The notes beneath the pieces were generated by a model. It worked only from the letters and a program-made list of their open reading frames with translations. It was not told the origin of the DNA and did no database searches. A stretch of DNA of 64,000 nt from Verrucomicrobiales bacterium (GTDB lineage Bacteria > Verrucomicrobiota > Verrucomicrobiia > Limisphaerales > J093). Made by a program: the position numbers and the translations under genes. The stretch is taken from NCBI GenBank assembly GCA_024233215.1, contig JACKPW010000007.1, positions 1 to 64,000 of the forward strand, written 5' to 3'. Below, one piece after another: positions 15,637-25,233 of this stretch. The stretch's first letter is position 1. Each line of letters starts with the position of its first letter.

Positions 15637-17717
15637 TAGCGCGTGGCGGGGGCGAACTCCCGCCAATCGCTGATCTGAGCGCGCCCGTGGCGGGTGATCG
15701 CGGAGTCCACGAGCGACCAGTCCTGCAGTTCCACCGACGATTGGAGCCGCACGTCGGTTTCCCAAGGCGCCCCTTCGATGCGCAACCGCAAGGGGCCACC
15801 CGACCGGATCGGGCGGCAGTCATCAAATTGCAGCCGGGGCCGCTGCGTGAAATGCGCCGGGATCACCCGGCTTTCGCCGATCGTAATCACCAGCGGCGAT
15901 ACCGCCTCCGTCGGATCGTCCCATCCGGTGAAGACCTGCCCCGGCGCCGGCACCGGCGTCAGGGTGACCCGGGTACCCCGCGCGAAGGCATTGCCGGCGG
16001 GCTCCATCAGGACGCTGCCCGCTCCCAACGGAAGGACCACCAGGCTCTTTCGGTTGTCGGTGAGGGTGGCAAAGATGGCGGTCACGGTCTGACCGGGCTG
16101 ATCCACGACGAACTCCAAGGGATTCGCCGTGCCCGCCGCAGCATTCCCCCAACGGGCAAAGGCGTCCCCGGAAGCGGGCACGGCGCACAGGCGAACCACG
16201 GTGCCGTAGGGGTACAGATCCCCCGCCGGGGACTGATGAATCTCCCCTGAGCCGATGACCCCGGTACTGAAGCCGGTGCCGAAGACGGCCTCCAGGCAAA
16301 GGCTGCTGGTCATCGTCAGCACCACCTGATGGGTCTCCGTCTGGTCCATCGGGACATCGCCAAACCAGTACAGGAATTCCCATCCCTCGTCGGGAACCGC
16401 AGTCACCACGGCCGATTGCTCGGGACCGTACGAACCGGCGGGCGGGTCGACGAACACACTCCCGCCGCCGCGGGTGAACGCGTGCAAGGTCGGCAGGACC
16501 CTGACTTCGATGGGATCCGTCTGGACCGCCTGCGAAAACGCCGCGTCGTAGGCAACCGCCCGCACCGTGGCGTTCCGCGACACCTCGAACGGCACGTCAT
16601 ACAACCGCGCGCTGACCGCAGGATCGGTCCCGTCGAGGGTGTAGAGGAGGGTGCCCCCCGGCAATGTCGTCTGCAGGGCCACGGTAACCGACCCGCGATG
16701 CTCCACCGGACCCTCGGGAACAAAGGCGTTGTTCACGAAGACCGCGGGCATGCCCACCGGCGCCAGACGCGTCACCCCGCCGAGCTCCAACGTCTCCAAC
16801 GGCTCGGTCGGCTCGAAGGCGGCCGTGTAAGTGGCGTTGCCCTCGACGGTCACCACCCGCGGGTTCGACAGGTCCCCGTCGGTCCATTGTGCGAACGCGT
16901 GCCAGCGCCCCGGCACGGCCGTCAGTTCCACCGGTTCGCCAATCGCGTAAAAGGCCTTGTCCGGCACCCGCTCAACCGTCCCCTGCCCGGTCGTTCCCAC
17001 GGTGAGGACCGAAGAAACGAGCGTGCCGGAGAACCGGATGTCCGCGATTCCCAGCCCCTGTTCGGTCATGGCATCGCCGTCCTGATTGAAATTGGCCCAA
17101 CGAAGAATCAGGTATTCCCCGGGCTGCCAGTTGATGCGGTTGACCGTCGCGGACAACAACTCGCGATTGCCGTCGAGTTTCCCGTCAATATTCATCCAGG
17201 TCAGCCCAAACCGCGGCGCATCAAACCGCAGTGCCGGCATATCGATGAACTCCGAGGCGACGGTGGTTCCCGGGGTTCTGGAACTGATCTGTTCCGGCGC
17301 CGAGAAACTGCTGCTGACCCGATAGCCGACCGCGAGGAAATCGCCGGGTTGCGCCCCGGTAAGGGTCCATTGCTCGCCGGCGTAGCTGAGGGTGAAGCTC
17401 TCAATCGCCCGCTCGGCGGTGTTCCGCAGCACGAGGGCCATCAGGTGATCGTGACCGCGGGCGTAGGTCCGGAGGCTGCCGCCGGTAACACTCAGCGAGG
17501 CATCCAAGGACGCCGCACGATAGACCGGCCCCTCCCCGGTCGAACCCTGCCCGACGTAGAGGTACCAGCCGGGGCCGTAGTGGGGCGGCTCGAGAACCTG
17601 GAACGTGGCGAAATCCTCCTCCCACACACCGCCGGGATAGTCGACCACCCCCAGGCAACGCCAGGGAAGCACCGAGGTCAGCAGGGCGAGAACGAAGGCA
17701 GGTCGGAAAAATCTCAT
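15618..17717 (-). CDS. Large exported surface protein with InlB-type repeats and a CHB_HEX domain
   Basis: This 699-aa protein starts at the ATG at 17717 with signal peptide MRFFRPAFVLALLTSVLPW. An N-terminal PEP/Fn-like beta domain covers about residues 25-235. Four divergent InlB B-repeats follow, at about 242-305, 405-480, 485-550 and 562-625, recognisable by F-x-x-W and 'TYTAAF' endings. A chitobiase/CHB_HEX C-terminal-type domain (GGTLLYTLDGTDP, about 350-400) lies between the first and second repeats. The end carries the R-S-x-E-L-x2-W ... RYYRLGP module. It is probably cell-surface or matrix bound, and no enzyme domain is seen. Confidence 0.75.
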   Translation of the reverse strand: MRFFRPAFVLALLTSVLPWRCLGVVDYPGGVWEEDFATFQVLEPPHYGPGWYLYVGQGSTGEGPVYRAASLDASLSVTGGSLRTYARGHDHLMALVLRNTAERAIESFTLSYAGEQWTLTGAQPGDFLAVGYRVSSSFSAPEQISSRTPGTTVASEFIDMPALRFDAPRFGLTWMNIDGKLDGNRELLSATVNRINWQPGEYLILRWANFNQDGDAMTEQGLGIADIRFSGTLVSSVLTVGTTGQGTVERVPDKAFYAIGEPVELTAVPGRWHAFAQWTDGDLSNPRVVTVEGNATYTAAFEPTEPLETLELGGVTRLAPVGMPAVFVNNAFVPEGPVEHRGSVTVALQTTLPGGTLLYTLDGTDPAVSARLYDVPFEVSRNATVRAVAYDAAFSQAVQTDPIEVRVLPTLHAFTRGGGSVFVDPPAGSYGPEQSAVVTAVPDEGWEFLYWFGDVPMDQTETHQVVLTMTSSLCLEAVFGTGFSTGVIGSGEIHQSPAGDLYPYGTVVRLCAVPASGDAFARWGNAAAGTANPLEFVVDQPGQTVTAIFATLTDNRKSLVVLPLGAGSVLMEPAGNAFARGTRVTLTPVPAPGQVFTGWDDPTEAVSPLVITIGESRVIPAHFTQRPRLQFDDCRPIRSGGPLRLRIEGAPWETDVRLQSSVELQDWSLVDSAITRHGRAQISDWREFAPATRYYRLGP

Positions 17718-18039
17718 GTTGTACGGCGACACCGGGCATCGGTGTCCGGTCCACGTGACAGCAGCGAACGTGCCGGAATGCCGACGGACGCGCAAGGTTC
17801 CTTCCGGACCTTCCGGACCATTCGTTCCGGTCCATCCGGATGCGTTCGTTCGCCCACTTCCAGGCCGAAATTCCCGCACCCACGCGAGTCACCACTTCGC
17901 GCATGGTTGAGCCACGCTGATCTTGACACCCGAACGCCCACCCCGTTCTAATCCTCAAGTAACACCGATTCTGAAACCGAGCGCGCCTTGGTTCCATGCC
18001 TTCGAGGCGGGTTGGGGCGCGACACGACACCAGACCACC
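17718..18039. other. Divergent intergenic region between surface protein and isomerase-like gene
   Basis: It contains a tandem 9-bp direct repeat, TTCCGGACC (17802-17819), followed by an inverted GGTCC, and the plus-strand promoter listed separately. I see no gene. Confidence 0.5.
17923..17952 (+). promoter_or_regulatory. Sigma-70-type promoter for the isomerase-like gene
   Basis: A perfect TTGACA at 17923-17928 and TCTAAT at 17947-17952 are separated by 18 bp and lie about 88 bp upstream of the ATG. Confidence 0.5.
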
Positions 18040-19473
18040 ATGTGTGAACAATGCACCCGTCGTGAATTCCTGGGGACCGGCGTCGCCGCCGGATTGATGC
18101 TCTCCAGCGCCACCTGGACCCAAGCCCTGGCGGTCGATCCGCCGGTGCTCCGACCCAAAGGCAAGCACCGCATCTGCGTGGTCTTCACCGGCAACCCCGC
18201 CCCGGCCGACCGGAACTGGGGCGCCGACGCCGGACAGATGGAGCAGGCAAAGGCACGACTCGCCCGGGCGGAGAAGGCGTTGAGGAATGTCGAACTCGTG
18301 ATGGGTCAGTCGACCAGTGCGGAACAAACGGCGGATCTGCTCAAGCAGGCCGGAACCGGCACGCCGGTGCTCGCCATCAACGTGGAGAACTTCGCCCTGA
18401 CCCGGGTGGTCCAGCCAATTCTCGATGGCGGACACCCCCTGGCGGTCTTCTCCCTCCCCGCCAGCGGCCACGACTGGATGTACGCGCATCGCTGGCAGCG
18501 CCGGGGTCATCGGGTAACCCTGCTCCCCAGCGGCGATTACGATGAACTCGAACGCGCCCTGCGGTTGCTCCGCGTCATTCCCATGATGCAACAGAGCCGC
18601 ATCCTGTTGTTCCCGCCCGCACGGGGCACAGCACCGGCACAATCGCCCGAGGAGATCAAGAAACGCCTCGGGGCCGAAGTGCTGGCGGTGGAGGAGAAGC
18701 TCTTCGACGAGCAGATTGCCGCCGCCGATCCAGACGCGGTACGACGGGAGACCCAACGGTGGACCCGGGAGGCGAAGGCGGTGATCGAGCCCAACGCGGA
18801 GGACATCAGCAAGGCGGCCCGGATCAGCGTCGCCCTGCAGAATCTGATGAAGACCCAGGAGGCCCAGGGACTGGCCATCGGCACCTGCATGGGCTGGCTC
18901 TCCAAGGGTTTCCCGTGCCTCGGGTTCACCCGTCTGCGGGATGCCGGCATCCCGGCAGCCTGTGAGGGGGACATGGATTCCCTCCTGACAATGCTCCTTT
19001 TCCAATACGCCACGGACCGCGCCGGTTTCCAGGGAAATGCCACATTCGACACCGCGCGCAACGCCCTCTGGACAGCGCATTGCACCGCACCGCTCAAGAT
19101 GGAGGGGCCAAACAGCAAGGACGCCCCCTACCTGCTGCGGGGCCATTCCGAGGTCAGCGGCAGCGGATGTGTGCCGGAGGTGCAATACCGCGTCGGCGAG
19201 ACCATTACGCGCACCAAGTTCGTCAACCTGGACACGATCCTCGCCTCCACCGGGAAGATCATCGAGGTACCGGAGAAATCGGTCCACGGCTGCCGCACGC
19301 AGATCGTCACGCAGGTGCGCGACGCCGCGAAGATGGCGGTGAACTGGAGCAGTGTTCTGGAAACCGAGGACGCGATGACCCTGCTGCATCGGGTGGTATT
19401 CTATGGCGACCACCTCGACACCGCCGGTCACCTGGCCCGGTTGATGGGGCTGAAGGTGGTGGAGGAAGGTTGA
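18040..19473 (+). CDS. Tat-exported sugar-isomerase-like protein
   Basis: This 477-aa product opens with a twin-arginine signal (CTRREFLGTGVAAGLML), so it is probably folded in the cytoplasm and exported. The body resembles the L-fucose/L-arabinose isomerase fold: an N-terminal Rossmann-like part (VELVMGQSTSAEQTADLLKQ), then ALQNLMKTQEAQGLAIGTCM and GIPAACEGDMDSLLTMLL, where Glu and Asp could bind metal. Export of such a protein is odd for a classical isomerase, and the substrate is unknown. The start at 18040 is chosen because the Tat motif follows at once. Confidence 0.65.
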   Translation: MCEQCTRREFLGTGVAAGLMLSSATWTQALAVDPPVLRPKGKHRICVVFTGNPAPADRNWGADAGQMEQAKARLARAEKALRNVELVMGQSTSAEQTADLLKQAGTGTPVLAINVENFALTRVVQPILDGGHPLAVFSLPASGHDWMYAHRWQRRGHRVTLLPSGDYDELERALRLLRVIPMMQQSRILLFPPARGTAPAQSPEEIKKRLGAEVLAVEEKLFDEQIAAADPDAVRRETQRWTREAKAVIEPNAEDISKAARISVALQNLMKTQEAQGLAIGTCMGWLSKGFPCLGFTRLRDAGIPAACEGDMDSLLTMLLFQYATDRAGFQGNATFDTARNALWTAHCTAPLKMEGPNSKDAPYLLRGHSEVSGSGCVPEVQYRVGETITRTKFVNLDTILASTGKIIEVPEKSVHGCRTQIVTQVRDAAKMAVNWSSVLETEDAMTLLHRVVFYGDHLDTAGHLARLMGLKVVEEG

Positions 19474-19533
19474 GCCGACGGATTGGAGCCCGACTGAAGG
19501 CGGAACTCCCAACGGGGAGGGCCGGACAGACTC

Positions 19534-20403
19534 CTACGTGTGAACGGACACGGGCAGGCCGGTTTCGCGACGGATGATGTCCGCGGTGGTGTTAAGTTCG
19601 TCGGGGTCAAGTTTGGTGGCCCAGACCTCGGGGGTGGGTCGGGCGATGGTATAGGCCTGCACCTCACGAATCCGGGCACCGGCTTCGAGCAGACTCTGCA
19701 GCCGACCACAGTAGGCCGCCAGTTCGCCCGCGGACATTGCCTCACCGTGTACTTTCAGGAAGAGGGTCTGGATTGCGATGGGCCGCACCTTCGCCGTCAT
19801 CAGCAGGTTGGCCAGGATGCGATCGAAGCGCACATGGCTGCGGTTCACCAACCGGTAGTAGGCCTCGGTACCGGCATCGAGTTTGGCCCAGATGTCGCCA
19901 TGGTTCGCGTCGAGGATCTCGAGTCCCCGCTTCACATCCGCCTTGTCCAAGCCTGCGGCGTCCGTGATCAGGACAAGCTTGGTCTCGTCCAGACCCTCCG
20001 CCCGGCGAACGTCCGCCGCCACCTGGATGCAGTCGGCGAAGTTCGGCACCATGGTCGGTTCGCCGTCGCCGCTAAACGCGATGTCGCGAATGCGTCGAGT
20101 CAGTTCACCGGTCTCGGCGAACTTCGGATGGCGCGCCAGTTCCCCCAAACGGGCGGCCCGGACCAGGACGGTGAGTTCCGCGCGAATCACCTCCAGATCG
20201 AGTAATGTGGTTCGCGGCGGCGTGCGGCGGTCGACCTCACAGTAGACGCAGTCGAAGTTGCAGCGTTTGTCGGGATTAAGGTTGACCCCGATGGACAAGC
20301 CACCGGACCGGCGGGAGACCACCGGATACACGTAGAGGAGATCCTGCCAGCTTCGGGAATGATCCTTCACGGCATGCCAGTCTCGCGAGATGGGTTCGTC
20401 CAT
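19534..20403 (-). CDS. Radical SAM protein
   Basis: This 289-aa protein has the Cx3Cx2C iron-sulfur motif CNFDCVYC at residues 48-55 and the SAM-contacting FSGDGEPTM near residue 115. A TIM-barrel strand pattern follows. The closest general resemblance is to radical SAM enzymes annotated as wyosine-base-like or of unknown role, and the substrate cannot be assigned. The ATG at 20403 is used; a GTG lies two codons upstream. It is on the same strand as, and 137 bp from, the AEC transporter. Confidence 0.8.
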   Translation of the reverse strand: MDEPISRDWHAVKDHSRSWQDLLYVYPVVSRRSGGLSIGVNLNPDKRCNFDCVYCEVDRRTPPRTTLLDLEVIRAELTVLVRAARLGELARHPKFAETGELTRRIRDIAFSGDGEPTMVPNFADCIQVAADVRRAEGLDETKLVLITDAAGLDKADVKRGLEILDANHGDIWAKLDAGTEAYYRLVNRSHVRFDRILANLLMTAKVRPIAIQTLFLKVHGEAMSAGELAAYCGRLQSLLEAGARIREVQAYTIARPTPEVWATKLDPDELNTTADIIRRETGLPVSVHT

Positions 20404-20540
20404 CGACACAAGACCAGCCTACTGCAGCGGATCGGCGAACGCGAACCGCGAAAGCCTGAGCTGTAACCCGTCAGCGCGGAACCACGGGGTTCTTGGATCC
20501 CGCGGATTGGACGGCTTTTCAGGCCGGCCCTCCGGAAGGG

Positions 20541-21491
20541 CTACTGCAGACCCGCCAGACGCACGCCAAAGTGCAGCCAGAGCGGGATGGTCACCAGGCT
20601 GAGAATGGAGGTGGACATCACCACCTGGAGCGCGGTTGCGGGGTCACCCCCGTAGTGGCGCACCATGACAATCGGGAAAACGGCCGCGGGCATCGCCGCC
20701 TGGATGAGAATCACCCGCTTCAACTCCACCGAACACGGAAGCCAGCGGGCGACGAGCAGGAACAGGACCGGCAGCACCGCCAACCGCAGCAGGCTGCCCA
20801 GAGCCATCGTCCGGGCGCCCCCCGCGGAGTGAAAGCCGGCCACATGATCGGCCACGGTCGCCCCGATCAGGATCATCCCCACCGGAATGGCACACTGCCC
20901 CACGAGATGGGCGGCGTTCAACACGGCGGTGGGGAACTGGTCGCGCGGCAGGATCAGGTTCAGCAACAGGGTCGAGGCGATGGTAAGCAAGGGGGCGTTC
21001 AGCAACCGCCGGCCACTGGTGCGAAGCCCGGCGCCCGCAAGCAGCATGAGACCGAACACCCAGAGGGCCACCTCCACCCCCAGGTTGTGCACGAACAGCA
21101 CGCCGACGGTTTCCCGGTCAAAAAGGCCCATGGCAAGCGGGATCGGGATGTAACCGTAGTTGTACATCGCGGTGCAGAAGGCAAAGGTCCGGCGGCTTCC
21201 CCCGCCCGCGTCCGGAATCCAACGCGAACAACCCCGGGCCACGGCGATCCCCAATCCCACCGTGAGAAACCCCACCAGCGGCGGCAGGATGACGTTGCCG
21301 GCGTGCGTGAGGGCCTGATTCCCCAACAGGGAATCGAAGATGAGGCACGGAATCAGAACGTTGATGGTAAGCCTCAACAGGCTGGCGTCCGCCGCGGCGT
21401 TCAGCCAGTCCAGGCGGCGCATCACAAAACCCCCGCCTACGATAAGAAACACCGGGACGACGGCGTTGAGGACCGTGCCCAGTTCACTCAT
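20541..21491 (-). CDS. AEC (auxin efflux carrier) family transporter
   Basis: This 316-aa integral membrane protein has about ten predicted segments in two repeats. The first begins VLNAVVPVFLIVGGGFVMRR. TINVLIPCLIF and CAIPVGMILIGATVAD carry the helix-breaking Pro typical of the BART/AEC fold. Family members export or import small organic acids, and the substrate here is unknown. The ATG overlaps the 3' end of the upstream beta-helix gene by 8 bp, implying co-translation. Confidence 0.85.
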   Translation of the reverse strand: MSELGTVLNAVVPVFLIVGGGFVMRRLDWLNAAADASLLRLTINVLIPCLIFDSLLGNQALTHAGNVILPPLVGFLTVGLGIAVARGCSRWIPDAGGGSRRTFAFCTAMYNYGYIPIPLAMGLFDRETVGVLFVHNLGVEVALWVFGLMLLAGAGLRTSGRRLLNAPLLTIASTLLLNLILPRDQFPTAVLNAAHLVGQCAIPVGMILIGATVADHVAGFHSAGGARTMALGSLLRLAVLPVLFLLVARWLPCSVELKRVILIQAAMPAAVFPIVMVRHYGGDPATALQVVMSTSILSLVTIPLWLHFGVRLAGLQ

Positions 21492-23919
21492 CCGGCCCGG
21501 CCTCCTCGATCTCGAATCGCAGCACCGCGTACCCGTCGATCTCGAAATGTTCCACCAGCAAGTCCACCTCCCCAGGGGCCGGTTGCTCAAACACCGCCTC
21601 GTTCGGCGTGGGCCCGTGCCATGTCCAGTTCTCGAGAACCGGGCGGCCGTCCACACTGACCCGCACCCCGTCGTCGCTGAGCGTCTTCAGCCGCCAGCGT
21701 CCCGTCGGCAGCATCAATCGGGTCCGGGCCACCATGCCGAAGTGATCCGCGCCGGGTGCGGGTCCGTCCAGTTTGCGGGAAACCTCGAGGTGCTGCGGTC
21801 CGCCCCCGCCATAAGGAAAGTCCAGAGCCCCCACGGTCCCCCTGACCGCACGCGGACCGGCCGCCAGTTTCCGCCAACCCGCGAGGTCCCCACGCGGATC
21901 GGTTTCCGCAGTCCAAGGGAAGAAGTCCACGGTCCAGTGGGCCGCGACCATGATCCCGGCCAGCGTCCGATCAAAATCCCTCTGCTGCACCCTCACCCGC
22001 CAGGGCGTCACACCAGGCCGGGCCCGAAGGACGAGTTGCAGTCCCCCCGGATCGCTTTCGAGTTGGACGCTCACGTCGCCGTCCTGCACCTGAACCGACG
22101 GCACTCCCGCAAATCCCAGAAGGTCGAACCGCGCCTCACCCACGCCGGCAGGGCGCGGTCGGATGAGCGGGCTTTCGTGATCCCACGGGCCCCATTCGTC
22201 CATGATGATCCGGTCCCGTCCGCGCAATTGAGGTCGGGCACCCACCGGATGGTGGCCACCGATCGGCTGGAACCGGGGAACGTCCGCCGCGGGAATCACC
22301 CCGTTCGTGCGCACCTCACAACCGGGTCCCAGGGTGAATTCCCGTCCCACCGCCGGATCGATGAGGATTTCGTTGGCGAACCACGCATTGTCACGCACCT
22401 GCCCGCCGCCCGAATCGTCCCGGAGTTGCAGGCCAATCAGCCTCGCGCCTTCCGAAAGAGCGCCGAAGGGATGCTCCTTGTCGAGCAACAGCCGGTTGCC
22501 GGCGATCACGTTGCCACTCGCCCCACGATCGTTGCCGGCCACGCCCGGTAGCTTGAGCAACGCGGCATCGTTGTCCCACCAGAGGTGCACGGCACACTTG
22601 TTGTTCTGGAACAGGTTCCCCGTGATCGTGTTGCCGGAGGCGTGCTCCATATTGATGGCGCCCCGCTCCAGGCCATAGGCCATGCCACCGTTGCCGATAA
22701 ACTGGTTGTCCTGAATCCGCGTGTCCGAGGAGTAACCGCCCCAGATGCCACAGATCGCATTCTCGACCACCCGGTTGCCGAGGATGCGATTGCCCTCGCT
22801 GAACGTAATCTCAATCCCGTGGGCTGGCGCGTAGGAAAAGTCATTTCCCAGCAACAGGTTGCGGTTGCAGCCCCGGGCGCTTAGGTCGCGAGCCACCGCC
22901 GCCGGCACCACGATCAACTCATCCACCTCCTGACGGCCGGTCTCGCGCCGGAGCCGCTCCCGTTCCCGGTCCATCCAGACTTCTCCGACCGCTTCGCGCC
23001 CCGCAAAGCTGAAGAAGCCATCGCCGCCGTGGGTGACGGAGTTCTCAGCGAAGAGGTTATCGCTGGACTGCTCGAAGCACAGGATCCCTGCCGAGTCCTG
23101 CCCCCGGTTGTAAACGCCCTCCACGTGGCCGCGCACACAGAAGTCGAAGGCATTCCGGCAAATCACGTTCGAGGAACTCCGCCACATCGCCAGGCCCCAA
23201 CCGGAGAGGAAGGAACAGTCGTTGTCAAAGACGCGCGAATCCGCCACCCGATCCAGCACAATGCCGTTCTGGCCACGCCGCACGCGGATATCCCTCACGG
23301 TCACGCCCCGCGACTGCTCGATACAGACCGCGCCACCATACTCTTCACGCCACTTGCGATCGTCGTTGTGGTGCGGAAACAGCCAGTCCGCGCCGTTCTC
23401 GCCCTGCGGCGTGGACCGGAGATGCTGGCGGTAGTTGTCCGAGAAATCCCCGCCTTCAAGGCGCAGACCGTCCGCCGCCGTGGCCACCAAGCCGCACTTG
23501 AAGCCGTGTACCCGGGCGCCACGGAACACGATGTTCGTGCGCTGATCGAGCCGGATTCCAATGCCGGTCAGGGCGTCCCACGGTGTCGCCGGCCTGGCCC
23601 CAAACAACTGGGTGCCGGGGGCAAAGACGATTTCCAGATTGTCCGCAGTCACCTGCAGCACGCCGTTGCCGTCGGCGTCCGGAATGACGGTATCCGCCGG
23701 AATGGAGATTTCGCATGACCGATCGATGCGGGTGTTGTCCTGGGTCACCGTCACGACCGGCAGTTCCGCCGCCAGGGCCGTGAATCCCGTGGCCACCGCG
23801 AGGAAAGCACGGGCGCAACAGCGAAAGGGCGTTCGGCGTGGGAACGGGAAGGCGGATCGGTGGAGAATCGGCGAACGCCGGTTCGCCGCGACGAGCGGGG
23901 GATGTTCGGTGAGGTTCAT
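21484..23919 (-). CDS. Exported right-handed beta-helix protein with PA14-like C-terminus
   Basis: This 811-aa protein has an Arg-rich N-region and a hydrophobic export signal (about residues 36-52). A long parallel beta-helix (about 60-480) follows, with many NosD-type turns such as NVICRNAFDF, NRILGNRVVEN and NTITGNLFQNN. A PA14-like beta domain (about 640-805) includes WRLKTLSDDGVRVSVDGRP. Such proteins usually bind or cleave polysaccharides, but no lyase motif is clear. The ATG at 23919 overlaps the methyltransferase stop (ATGA), and the 3' end overlaps the transporter start. Confidence 0.75.
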   Translation of the reverse strand: MNLTEHPPLVAANRRSPILHRSAFPFPRRTPFRCCARAFLAVATGFTALAAELPVVTVTQDNTRIDRSCEISIPADTVIPDADGNGVLQVTADNLEIVFAPGTQLFGARPATPWDALTGIGIRLDQRTNIVFRGARVHGFKCGLVATAADGLRLEGGDFSDNYRQHLRSTPQGENGADWLFPHHNDDRKWREEYGGAVCIEQSRGVTVRDIRVRRGQNGIVLDRVADSRVFDNDCSFLSGWGLAMWRSSSNVICRNAFDFCVRGHVEGVYNRGQDSAGILCFEQSSDNLFAENSVTHGGDGFFSFAGREAVGEVWMDRERERLRRETGRQEVDELIVVPAAVARDLSARGCNRNLLLGNDFSYAPAHGIEITFSEGNRILGNRVVENAICGIWGGYSSDTRIQDNQFIGNGGMAYGLERGAINMEHASGNTITGNLFQNNKCAVHLWWDNDAALLKLPGVAGNDRGASGNVIAGNRLLLDKEHPFGALSEGARLIGLQLRDDSGGGQVRDNAWFANEILIDPAVGREFTLGPGCEVRTNGVIPAADVPRFQPIGGHHPVGARPQLRGRDRIIMDEWGPWDHESPLIRPRPAGVGEARFDLLGFAGVPSVQVQDGDVSVQLESDPGGLQLVLRARPGVTPWRVRVQQRDFDRTLAGIMVAAHWTVDFFPWTAETDPRGDLAGWRKLAAGPRAVRGTVGALDFPYGGGGPQHLEVSRKLDGPAPGADHFGMVARTRLMLPTGRWRLKTLSDDGVRVSVDGRPVLENWTWHGPTPNEAVFEQPAPGEVDLLVEHFEIDGYAVLRFEIEEAGPDE

Positions 23920-25076
23920 GATCCGTCTCCGCGCAGATCGGCCACGCACTCCACGTGCTGCGTTTGCGGGAACATATCCAGCGGCGTCACGTTCTCCACC
24001 CGGAATACGCCGTCCTCACACAGGCGCTTCAGATCCCGGGCCAGGGTGGCCGGGTGGCACGAGACGTAAATCAGTTGGCGCGGTCGGGAGGCCCGGAGAT
24101 CGGCAATCAGGGAGGGCGCACACCCCCGCCGGGGCGGATCCACCAGCACCGTCGTCCCCGCCGCGCCGCCTTCCGCCAACAATCGCGGAAGGACCTGTTC
24201 CGAGGTGCCCCGGATGAACTCCCCGTTGGTGATTCCCCGGTGTTCCGCATTCTGGCGTGCCGCCCGAATGGCCATGGCATCGAGTTCGACCCCCACGAAC
24301 CGGTCGACCGCATCCGCCAACTCGATGGCAAAGAAGCCGACGCCGCAGTAGAGATCCAGCAGGCGTCCGGTCGCGGCATCGCGCAACCGCTCACGCACCG
24401 TATCCACCAAACCCGGCAGAAGGTGGAAGTTGTTCTGGAAGAAGGAGTCCGGGGGCACTTCCCATCCCTCCGGGAACTTGCGCAGGGCCACCTTCAACCC
24501 GCCCTTCTCCGGCGGGTTCGACCGGACCCCGGCAATCGCGGCACTGAGTTCCGGCTCCGCGATGGCACAGGATTCCACCTCCTCCACCCAGCGATTGTCG
24601 TGACGGATGAAGCCGACGATCAACCGTTGCTCCCGCCCGTTCCACTGGCTGCGAACCATGATCCGGTTGCGGTAGCCATAGGGACGCGGACACGGCACCA
24701 CCGGCATCACGCGGTCCGGCGGGACGTCCCCGAAACGGTGCATGAGATCCGCCACCTGCTTGTACTTCATGCGGTTCTGCTCGTCGTAGGCAACGTGCTG
24801 ATACTGGCAACCGCCGCATTCCCCGAAATGCGGGCATTCCGGACGCACCCGGTGACGCGACGGCTCGATCACCCGGATCAACCGGGCGCGGGCAAAGCTC
24901 TTGCGAACCTCGGTGACCTCGATTTCAACCTCTTCCCCCGTGATCACAAACGGGACGAACACGACGAAATCGCCGATGCGCCCCACGCCTTCGCCGCCGA
25001 AGCCCACGTCGTCTATCAAGACCGTGACCCGTTGTCCCACATCCGGACGCCGGGCCGTTGCTGTGCCAGTTTCCAC
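23916..25076 (-). CDS. TrmA/RumA-family uracil-C5 RNA methyltransferase
   Basis: This 386-aa enzyme has an N-terminal TRAM domain (GQRVTVLIDDVGFGGEGVG), the iron-sulfur Cys cluster CPHFGECGGCQYQ (Cys81, 87, 90) with a later Cys in VESCAI, the SAM motif LLDLYCGVGFFAIE, and VDPPRRGC. The catalytic YVSCHPATLARDL contains the nucleophilic Cys. It methylates U at C5 in 23S rRNA or tRNA; the exact target (RlmD, RlmC or TrmA type) is not decidable here. The start is a GTG at 25076, with no suitable ATG nearby. It is the first gene of an operon with unrelated downstream functions. Confidence 0.9.
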   Translation of the reverse strand: METGTATARRPDVGQRVTVLIDDVGFGGEGVGRIGDFVVFVPFVITGEEVEIEVTEVRKSFARARLIRVIEPSRHRVRPECPHFGECGGCQYQHVAYDEQNRMKYKQVADLMHRFGDVPPDRVMPVVPCPRPYGYRNRIMVRSQWNGREQRLIVGFIRHDNRWVEEVESCAIAEPELSAAIAGVRSNPPEKGGLKVALRKFPEGWEVPPDSFFQNNFHLLPGLVDTVRERLRDAATGRLLDLYCGVGFFAIELADAVDRFVGVELDAMAIRAARQNAEHRGITNGEFIRGTSEQVLPRLLAEGGAAGTTVLVDPPRRGCAPSLIADLRASRPRQLIYVSCHPATLARDLKRLCEDGVFRVENVTPLDMFPQTQHVECVADLRGDGS

Positions 25077-25192
25077 CCCCGCAGCCTAACCGGAAGGCCG
25101 GGCGTCGACACCACGAAAAGCGCACATTCCAAGGAGCGGGGAGAATGTCCTCGGAGGCAGTGCTAACAACCTCTTATAATCACCTTTTTGTG

Positions 25193-25221
25193 TTGACACT
25201 TTTTCTATATGCATTTATCTG
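25193..25221 (+). promoter_or_regulatory. Promoter of first PEP-CTERM gene
   Basis: TTGACA at 25193-25198, a 17-bp spacer, then TATCTG at 25216-25221, only about 12 bp before the ATG, so the leader would be very short. A TATAAT at 25175-25180 without a matching -35 lies just upstream. Confidence 0.5.
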
Positions 25222-25233
25222 ACACCCCGTCAT

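Noticed and set aside
14101..15765. Minus-strand extension upstream of the FGE-like gene
   Set aside because: It is antisense to the sulfatase. The FGE-like protein begins naturally with its signal peptide at 14100.
17401..19512. 703-codon minus-strand frame over the isomerase-like gene
   Set aside because: It is the antisense shadow of the Tat-exported protein. His/Gly/Leu-rich composition and no domain.
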